This document shows, one piece after another, positions 14,060 to 19,777 of a stretch of 19,777 bases of DNA (the stretch's first letter is position 1; every line of letters starts with the position of its first letter). Both the position numbers and the translations under genes were made by a program. The DNA comes from JBBRLA01 sp038231615 (GTDB taxonomy: Bacteria; Myxococcota_A; Polyangia; Palsa-1104; JAEUJZ01), in assembly GCA_038231615.1 (NCBI GenBank), contig JBBRLA010000074.1, positions 1 to 19,777 of the forward strand. The letters are read 5' to 3'. The notes beneath the pieces were generated by a model, which was not told where the DNA came from, searched no databases, and saw only the letters and a list, made by a program, of their open reading frames with translations.

Positions 14060-16672
14060 TCAGGTCTCCTCGGAGTGATAATGCTCCAGGCCGTCATCCG
14101 AAAGATCGGTCAGCTCGATCTCCGGGTCGCTCAGGTCGCTGGGCGCTTTGGGGTCGCCCCTCTCCGACGGATCGCCGGCCATCCGCGGGGGAGCCTCGCG
14201 GGGTTCGGGGAGGGCCAGCTCGCGGGTCAGGTCGGGGTCTCGATCCGGGTCGGTGCGGTCGCCGGGCCCGGAGGTTCGCGCATCATCATCCATATCCATA
14301 TTCATGCGCCGCGCCGGACGCCGCCGGTCCCGGGAAAGTCGCCGCACCCGCGCCTGCGCCACCGGGCTCTCGGTTTTCTCGTCCATCTGCGCCAGCACCA
14401 CCTGCAACACCGCTTCGCTGACCTCGGACGGCCCCACCCGCTCGTGCAGGCGCGCGGCCAGTTCCTCGGCGGCGGTGCCCTGGCGTACCAGATCCAGGGT
14501 CGTGGCGGCGCAGCGCACGATGCGCCGGCCCAGGGGCAGAAGCGCCGGGGCCTGCGCCATCTGCCCGTCTTCGGCATCGATGGCGGCCAGCACAGCTTGC
14601 AGGTCCCGCAGGCAGGGGGCCAGGCCCGAAAGCTCGTGCCCGGCCCAGCCCAGCTCGTCCGAGAGGGCCGGCGGCAGCGGCCCCTCATCCTCCAGGCGCA
14701 GGCGCTCGATGCCGTAGAGCAGCGCCAGGAAGCCAATCTCCTCGGCGCCCCGCTGGAAAAGGCCCAGGTAGCGGGCGGCGCGGCGGGCGATCTGCGACAG
14801 CTCGATGGCCCCCAGCTCGCCGGCATAAAGCAGGCGCCCCTCCAGCTCCCGGGCCAGCGCCTCGACGGTCATCAGCAACACCTGCGTCAGGTAGGGGGCG
14901 GCCGCGAAGGTCGGCCGGGCAGGCGTGCCGGCGGACGGCCCCATCGCCACCTGTGCCGGTTCCACCCCGAGGGGCACCCGGTGGGTGGCGTCCTCGGCGG
15001 TCTCGACGTGTGGCTCGGGCGGCGCGGTCACTCCTTGCGGGGCCGTCGGGGATACCCCTGACGGATGCTGCGGCTGCGTCAACGCAGTACCCGGTGCGAA
15101 GAGGGCCGGCAGCATCGGCGCCGTGGCCAGCAGGTCCGCGGGCGGCGGCGCCTGGGGGGGCGGGGCCGTCGAGACCAAGAGGAAGGACGACGAGGGAGGC
15201 TGCACGGTACCCTGGGGTACCGCGGCCACCAGCTCCCTCAGGGCCGTGCTCAGTTGCTCCGACGCAGCCGGAGAAGGCGTCGTCGCCGGGGGCAGCGGTA
15301 CTTTCGCAACCGGGGTCGGCGGCGGCATGGCCAGCACAGGGGACCCGGGCGGCGACACCGACTGAGGACGAGCCAGTCGCCTGGGGGGCGACGGGCGAGT
15401 GGACCCGGCACCCGCGGCGGCAGGTGAGGCTGCCGATGGGAACGAGGATGATCTGGGAGCAATCGCTCCGGCACCCGTGGCTGCGGACGGTGAGGCCACC
15501 GATGAGAACGAGGATGATCTGGGGGCAATCGCTCCGGCACCCGTGGCGGCGGACGGCGAGGCCACCGATGGGAACGACGACGAGGCCACCGGAGAAGGTT
15601 CCTGTGGCCGCTCGGGCGTGGACAATTCCCCGTGGCGGGACACCGCCAGGCGCTCGATCTCTTCGGCAAGCTGGGGGTCGATCTGCACCGATGAGGGCCG
15701 GGCCTCCTCCGGCGCCGTCAACGGGACCGATTGCAGCGGCAACGTGACATTCCTGCTGGGGAAGGGCTGTACCGGCGGCGAGAGCAGGACCTCAACGCTG
15801 CCATCGCCGCCCTTGTGCGAGACCGGCGGGCGCAGAACCCGGGGCTCGGCCCGCCCGGCGATGCGCTCGGTCTTCTCGTCCTGACGGGACCGCGAGCGTC
15901 CCGTCAGGCCGCTCAGCATCGCCGAGAGCGCCGACCCTCGCGGCGCACCACCCGCCTGCCCGGCACTGGCCAGCACCTCGCCGACAGCCCCGGGCGTGGG
16001 CACCGTAGCCCGGGGCGCCGCAGCACGATCAAGCGGCAGCCCGGCGGACACCTTGGAGGCCGCCGGCATCGTCGCCTCGCCAATCACGGGCACCGAGCCC
16101 GAGGACTTGACCGGCCCCAAGGGGGGCTTCGCCCGGCTGACTTCATACTCGGGCAAAAGCACCATCCCCGTGGGCCGGTCCGAGAGGGGCACGTCGCCGC
16201 CGCCGCGATGGACAGTGCCATAAAGGACCGGCAGGCAGCGCCGCAGCACGGCCCGGTGGATGAGGAAGCGGTGCACCTCGACCACCCCCAGGCGGGCCAG
16301 CGCCAGACGCACCGGCTGGACCTCCCCCAGGGAGGCCAGTGGGTCGATCATCGCCAGCGCCACCCGCTTGCCATCCGCCGAGCGCTCCAGGGGCAGCACC
16401 CCCAGTTCCTCCGCCAGTTCCCGCGGCACCGCCTCGCGTAGCTCCTGCGAGAGCGTGTGGCCGCGCAGCTTCTCCTCGGAGACCACCGCCCCGCCGCCCC
16501 AGCGTCGCAGCGCCCGGAAAAGCACCTCGTCGGTGCACTCCCCCCCATCGGCAAGCACGGCCCACAGGGGACGCCCGGTTCGCTCCTGTTCGTGGCGCGC
16601 TCGCGAAAGGGAGTCCGCCCGGAGTGCGTGCTCCTGCAGCAGGGCGGCGCCTAGGTCTTTGAGGGCAGACAT
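14060..16672 (-). CDS. MshEN (GspE N-terminal-type) protein with a degenerate HD-GYP-like C-terminal domain
   Basis: The protein is 870 residues from the ATG at 16672. Residues 1-150 are an MshEN/T2SSE-N domain. LGAALLQEHALRADSL ending RHEQ fits the c-di-GMP-binding pattern LGxxLLxxGLIxxxxLxxALxxQ, with some key positions changed (H15 for Gly), and a second motif follows (PLWAVLADGGECTDEVLFRA). Family MshEN domains bind c-di-GMP. Residues about 150-590 are a Pro/Ser/Ala-rich linker with 22-residue repeats. Residues about 594-766 match the order of an HD-GYP domain: ELSQIARRAARYLGL, FLALLYGIERLRLED, then LPLGRRIVRCAATTLDLV and GPSEVSEAVLQVV. The HD pair is Y653-G654 and the GYP segment is absent, so it is probably inactive. 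An acidic tail ends the protein. No ATPase domain follows, so it is not a secretion ATPase. It leads the guaB unit. The C-terminal domain call is by eye. Confidence 0.8.
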   Translation of the reverse strand: MSALKDLGAALLQEHALRADSLSRARHEQERTGRPLWAVLADGGECTDEVLFRALRRWGGGAVVSEEKLRGHTLSQELREAVPRELAEELGVLPLERSADGKRVALAMIDPLASLGEVQPVRLALARLGVVEVHRFLIHRAVLRRCLPVLYGTVHRGGGDVPLSDRPTGMVLLPEYEVSRAKPPLGPVKSSGSVPVIGEATMPAASKVSAGLPLDRAAAPRATVPTPGAVGEVLASAGQAGGAPRGSALSAMLSGLTGRSRSRQDEKTERIAGRAEPRVLRPPVSHKGGDGSVEVLLSPPVQPFPSRNVTLPLQSVPLTAPEEARPSSVQIDPQLAEEIERLAVSRHGELSTPERPQEPSPVASSSFPSVASPSAATGAGAIAPRSSSFSSVASPSAATGAGAIAPRSSSFPSAASPAAAGAGSTRPSPPRRLARPQSVSPPGSPVLAMPPPTPVAKVPLPPATTPSPAASEQLSTALRELVAAVPQGTVQPPSSSFLLVSTAPPPQAPPPADLLATAPMLPALFAPGTALTQPQHPSGVSPTAPQGVTAPPEPHVETAEDATHRVPLGVEPAQVAMGPSAGTPARPTFAAAPYLTQVLLMTVEALARELEGRLLYAGELGAIELSQIARRAARYLGLFQRGAEEIGFLALLYGIERLRLEDEGPLPPALSDELGWAGHELSGLAPCLRDLQAVLAAIDAEDGQMAQAPALLPLGRRIVRCAATTLDLVRQGTAAEELAARLHERVGPSEVSEAVLQVVLAQMDEKTESPVAQARVRRLSRDRRRPARRMNMDMDDDARTSGPGDRTDPDRDPDLTRELALPEPREAPPRMAGDPSERGDPKAPSDLSDPEIELTDLSDDGLEHYHSEET
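15435..15590 (-). repeat. 66-bp in-frame tandem repeat in the linker
   Basis: Two full units (15435-15500 and 15501-15566) differ at only a few bases, and a truncated third runs to 15590. Each encodes 22 residues built round SPSAATGAGAIAPR with a SSSF start. They lie in the low-complexity linker of the MshEN/HD-GYP-like protein and extend linker length in register. Confidence 0.92.
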
Positions 16673-16986
16673 GGGTGCTTTTCAGAGAAAAGGTAGCCCC
16701 CTTTGGGGAGGTTGTAAACCGAAGGTCAGCCGCAGGCGCCGCGGTGCCATTGTAAGCGGACCCGGGTGACGGTCGCCGATTGAGCGCGAATGCAGAAACC
16801 ACATCACGGCGAAAAGGAAGTCATGGCGCCGCCAGGAATCAAGTATGCTCGGCTGGTCTTGCGAATAGCATTGCGAAAGCGCCGTGGAGCGCCGCCTTGA
16901 GCAGGGTCAAGCGCAGCGGGGGCAAGCGGTCGGGCAACCGCAACCGATCGGGGACGGGCGAGACCACCGTCCCCCGAGGCACCCAC
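16673..16986. other. Intergenic region between divergent MshEN and TPR genes
   Basis: The 314 bp must hold promoters for both divergent genes, but no strong -35/-10 pair stands out. Visible items are a CCCC-ttt-GGGG mini-hairpin near 16692, a short AAGGA-led reading frame at 16823-16900, and the GAGG ribosome-binding site at 16976-16979 serving the TPR gene. The frame of the TPR gene is open from 16756, so a longer start cannot be excluded. Confidence 0.6.
16823..16900 (+). CDS. Possible 25-residue leader peptide upstream of the TPR gene
   Basis: ATG at 16823 lies 4 bases after AAGGA (16814-16818) and opens a 25-codon frame, MAPPGIKYARLVLRIALRK and so on, ending in TGA at 16898-16900. It is basic and matches nothing I recognise. 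It lies 86 bp before the TPR gene start, in a different frame. It could be a leader peptide or chance. Confidence 0.2.
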   Translation: MAPPGIKYARLVLRIALRKRRGAPP

Positions 16987-19777
16987 ATGCCCCGCTCAAG
17001 CCAGCCCCGGCCGCCAACCCCGGCCTCCCGTCAGCCCCCGCCGTTGCCGCCACGGACGTCGTCTCCGTCCGCATCGCCGCGGACGTCCCCTCCGTCCGCA
17101 TCGCCACGGACGTCGTCTCCGTCCGCATCGCCACGGACGTCGTCTCCGTCCGCATCGCCGCGCCCCCCGTCCCCTCCGTCCGCATCGCCACGGACGTCAT
17201 CTCCGTCCGCATCGCCACGCCCCCCGTCCCCTCCGTCCGACCTCCCCGATCGCACCCTGCGCCTGGACCCCAACGCCGTCACCGTCATTGAGGCCGCCAC
17301 TTCGGCCGGCTCCTTCTCCCATCGGCAGAGTGCCGCGGGGCCGGGCACCGACCAGACCGTCATTTCCCCGCGCGACGAGACCGAGATCTCCCTGTCCGGG
17401 GACAGCCTCCTGCCGCTCACCAGCCAGAGCCAGCTTGTCGCCACCGACCGCATTCGCCCGCTGCCCCGCCCTGCCACCTTGTCCCTGCCCGCCGCCCCCA
17501 TGGCCCGGCCCCCCAAGGCCCCGTCCTCGGGAGACGCCACCCTCCTGGGCGACGCCGACCTCCTTCCCCTCAGAACGGGCAGCCTGGATCCACCGACGCG
17601 CCAGCACCGCGCGCGGCGCCAGCCGCCCCCCGGGGAGTCGACCCGCCTCTCGCCGATGCGCCAGCCAAGGGCCGTGCTGCGACGCGAACTGTCCCAGCGG
17701 GGCGTGGTGCTGGCCCTGCTCCTGGTGGTCGCCACCGCCGGCCTGGGCACCCTGGTGATGCGCCTGTACAAGAAGAGCAGCCTGGGCGAACAGGAGCGCC
17801 TCGCCGCCGCCACCGCCACTCAGGCCCGGCGCCGGGGCGGCCTGTCCGGCTTCCTGGATGCCCGGCGGGCCTACGAGACCCTGCTCAGGCAGCACCCGAG
17901 CCACGGCCCGGCGCTGGCGGCACAGGCCCTGCTGCTCCTCGAGATCCGCTATGAGTTTGGCGGCACCTCGGCGGCCCCCGACCTGCCCGCCGAGGCCACC
18001 GCCGCCGCGCACCTGACCCGCACGGATCCGCTTCCCACGGCCCAGGCGGCACAGCTTTATCAGGCGCTGCTCGGGGGCGACGTGAAGGCGGCGCTGGTTA
18101 GCGCCCGCGCCTTCTCATCTGCACCGGACCGGGCTGCCATCCATGGCGGCGGCACGCGTTTGAGCAGCGAGGCCCTTTTGCGGATCGATCCGGGGACCTG
18201 GCCCTACCTGACCGGGCAGGCAGCGCTGCTGATGGGCGATCTGCCGGGGGCCGTTTCGGCCCTGCGTCAGGCGGTGCAGATGCAGCCCAACCGGCCGTTG
18301 TGGCGGGTGCGGCTGGCGGCGGCCCTGGTGGCTGGCGGGCAGGCCGGCGCGGCGCGGTCGGAGCTGTCCGCCGCCCTGCGGGAGAGCCCGGAGCACCTGG
18401 GCGCGCAGATCGCCCAGCGGTCCCTCGACGGACAGGCCGCGGCCACCCCGGCCGAGCGGGAGCGGGCCATCGCGGCCCTGCTGCCGTGGGTCGAACGAGA
18501 TGGCGAACGCTGGCGAGGCATGGCCAGCAAAGGCGAGCTTTCTCGCGCCTGCCTGGCCATCGCCGAACTGACCCTGCTGTCGGTGCCCCCCCAGGTGGAC
18601 CGCGCCCGCGAGTGTCTGCAAAGCGCGCGGCGGCTGCGCGACCCCGACGACGTGCTGCTCTCGGAGTCCCTGGCCGGGCTGCTCCTGCGCGTGCAGAAGG
18701 ACCCCGCCGCCGAGGAAGAGGCCCGTTCGGTGCTGACCCGCGCGCCCTACCGCGCGGCCGCGCGCCTGTACCTGGCCACCGCGCTTTTGCGGCGCCACGA
18801 AGCGCAGGAGGCGCTGGCGGTGCTGAACGATCCCGCGGCCCCGGCGAGCTGGAGGTCGGCCCTGGCGGGGGCGGCGCCGCTTGGGGTGGCCCTGCTGCGG
18901 GCGCGGGCGCTCTTGTCGCTGGACCAGCCCCTGCAAGCGCAGGAGGTCATCAAGCAGGTCCTGGCCTTGGCCGGCGCGGCTTCCGGGGACGAGGCGCGCG
19001 CCGCGGCGGTGGACGCGGCCCTGCTTCTCTCGCGCTCGTACCTCCAGCAGGAGGAGCGCCTTCTGGCCGAGGGCATTCTTGGCGCCCTGCTGACCGGCAA
19101 GCCGGTCCCCGGGGGCGGGCCGGCCCTGCACCCCGACCCGGGGCAGACCCTCGAGGCCGAGGTGCTGCGCGCCGAGGCGCTGCTTTCGGTCCACCCGCCA
19201 CAGCGGGAAGACGCCCGCGCCCTGCTGGAATCGGTGGTGGTGCGAGCGCCGGAGATGGGCGAGGCCCGCCTGGTGCTGGGGCGGCTGCTCCACCGCCTGG
19301 GGCGGCTGCCCGAGGCCATGGTGCAGCTCAAGGCGGCGCTTGCGGTATCGGAGCTGCCCGAGACCCGGCGCGAGCTGATGCAGGTGGCGCTGGCACAGGG
19401 GGACCTGCCAGTGGCCCGGGCGCAGGTGGACGCCCTCATCGGCAAGGAGGCCGACGCCGAGTTCCTGCTGCTGGCGGCGCGGACCTACCGGCTGGATGGC
19501 GACCTTACCGGGGCGCTGCGCCTGTGCGGCCAAGTGCGCCGCAGCCGCGGGGAGATCCCCGAAGGTCCCGACGAGGAACTGCTGGTGGAGCGGGCGCGGG
19601 CCCTTTTGGCCCTGTCGCGGCCCGACGAGGTGGTGGCCCTCCTGCGCGGGCCGGCGGAACACGCCAGACGGGCGGCGTTGCCGGCGCTGCTGATGCGGGC
19701 CTATTTATCTACGGGATCGGCCCTTGGATCGGCTGGTGCTTCGGCGGTGGCAGCGGATCCTGGTTCGGCAGCGACCA
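16987..19777 (+). CDS. Membrane-anchored TPR-like repeat protein, 3' end beyond window
   Basis: The frame from ATG 16987 stays open to the window edge, giving at least 930 residues. This start has GAGG at 16976-16979, 7 bases upstream. Residues about 22-84 are nine- to ten-residue repeats of the PRTSSPSAS type. A disordered stretch to about 235 includes acidic segments (SPRDETEISLSGD, SGDATLLGDADLLPL). A single membrane span follows at 239-258 (GVVLALLLVVATAGLGTLVM), then RLYKK, so the N-terminus is probably cytoplasmic and the rest periplasmic. From about 265 onward are helical repeats typical of TPR proteins, for example YLTGQAALLMGDLPGAVSAL with QAVQMQPNRP, EARLVLGRLLHRLGRLPEAM and AARTYRLDGDLTGALRL. 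TPR arrays are protein-interaction scaffolds. It is divergent from the MshEN/HD-GYP-like gene. The antisense open frames here are shadows. Confidence 0.82.
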   Translation, partial: MPRSSQPRPPTPASRQPPPLPPRTSSPSASPRTSPPSASPRTSSPSASPRTSSPSASPRPPSPPSASPRTSSPSASPRPPSPPSDLPDRTLRLDPNAVTVIEAATSAGSFSHRQSAAGPGTDQTVISPRDETEISLSGDSLLPLTSQSQLVATDRIRPLPRPATLSLPAAPMARPPKAPSSGDATLLGDADLLPLRTGSLDPPTRQHRARRQPPPGESTRLSPMRQPRAVLRRELSQRGVVLALLLVVATAGLGTLVMRLYKKSSLGEQERLAAATATQARRRGGLSGFLDARRAYETLLRQHPSHGPALAAQALLLLEIRYEFGGTSAAPDLPAEATAAAHLTRTDPLPTAQAAQLYQALLGGDVKAALVSARAFSSAPDRAAIHGGGTRLSSEALLRIDPGTWPYLTGQAALLMGDLPGAVSALRQAVQMQPNRPLWRVRLAAALVAGGQAGAARSELSAALRESPEHLGAQIAQRSLDGQAAATPAERERAIAALLPWVERDGERWRGMASKGELSRACLAIAELTLLSVPPQVDRARECLQSARRLRDPDDVLLSESLAGLLLRVQKDPAAEEEARSVLTRAPYRAAARLYLATALLRRHEAQEALAVLNDPAAPASWRSALAGAAPLGVALLRARALLSLDQPLQAQEVIKQVLALAGAASGDEARAAAVDAALLLSRSYLQQEERLLAEGILGALLTGKPVPGGGPALHPDPGQTLEAEVLRAEALLSVHPPQREDARALLESVVVRAPEMGEARLVLGRLLHRLGRLPEAMVQLKAALAVSELPETRRELMQVALAQGDLPVARAQVDALIGKEADAEFLLLAARTYRLDGDLTGALRLCGQVRRSRGEIPEGPDEELLVERARALLALSRPDEVVALLRGPAEHARRAALPALLMRAYLSTGSALGSAGASAVAADPGSAAT
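17050..17238 (+). repeat. 27-bp tandem repeat, about seven units, in the N-terminus of the TPR protein
   Basis: Seven adjacent units begin ccacg or ccgcg and contain cctccgtcc or tctccgtcc. Five are 27 bp (17050, 17077, 17104, 17131 and 17188), one is 30 bp (17158) and the last at 17215 is cut short. Units 1, 3 and 4 are identical. The 27- and 30-bp sizes keep the reading frame and encode PRTSSPSAS or PRPPSPPSAS. Confidence 0.95.

Noticed and set aside
15206..15221. GGTACC-ctgg-GGTACC inverted repeat
   Set aside because: It lies inside the coding sequence of the Pro-rich linker, has no position fitting a regulator or terminator, and is likely chance in GC-rich DNA.
14060..16672. Type II secretion/pilus ATPase (GspE/PilB)
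   Set aside because: Only the N-terminal MshEN-type domain is present. No Walker A, Walker B or Asp/His boxes follow it.
17031..17819. Minus-strand frame reading GDADGDDVRG repeats, like a calcium-binding repeat protein
   Set aside because: It is the antisense reading of the 27-bp repeat in the TPR gene. The rest of the frame is Arg-rich shadow of the coding strand with no signals of its own.
18115..19662. A 515-codon open frame on the minus strand
   Set aside because: It is rich in Gln, His, Arg and Pro, typical of a GC-rich antisense shadow. The plus-strand frame shows a clear membrane span and TPR-like pattern.

Overview
The window is GC-rich Gram-negative chromosomal DNA. It carries an outer-membrane beta-barrel protein, a lipoprotein with a lipobox, long proline-, alanine- and serine-rich linkers, and many regulatory-looking fusions. 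That style suggests a Myxococcota-like (former deltaproteobacterial) bacterium. No rRNA or tRNA is present, so the taxonomic guess is inference only.

Layout. (1) 1-660: a decayed IS91-family transposase on the minus strand, running off the left edge. (2) 847-2298 (+): a secreted beta-barrel-like protein with a Pro-rich repeat tail and a Lys/Glu-rich end. (3) 6740-2303 (-): a tight four-gene unit, gltX, a CPBP/Abi membrane protease-like protein, a single-domain response regulator, and a VWA-domain protein. gltX and CPBP overlap by 4 bp and the remaining gaps are 19 and 28 bp. (4) 7120-6875 (-): a short Lys/Thr/Pro/Ala-rich protein like a histone H1 tail, followed by a large hairpin that is probably its terminator. 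(5) 8130-7255 (-): a PAP2-type phosphatase with all its catalytic motifs. (6) 8321-11527 (+): a lipoprotein made of a TolB-like propeller fused to an amidohydrolase fold that has lost almost every metal ligand. (7) 16672-11532 (-): an MshEN protein with a degenerate HD-GYP-like domain, then guaB 3 bp later, then a 33-bp tandem repeat and a lone malG-type sugar permease gene. (8) 16987 to the right edge (+): a membrane-anchored TPR-like protein with a 27-bp repeat in its N-terminus, divergent from the MshEN gene.

How the genes may work together. Housekeeping enzymes (gltX, guaB) each share a transcription unit with signalling or regulatory genes. The most notable pairing is an apparent cyclic-di-GMP-type sensor, with an MshEN motif and a dead HD-GYP, almost touching the gene for the committing enzyme of GTP synthesis. 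The second notable item is the TolB propeller plus pseudo-amidohydrolase lipoprotein. No phage, CRISPR, toxin-antitoxin or recognisable defence cassette is visible. The only mobile-element trace is the IS91 remnant, with a REP-like hairpin inside the start of malG.
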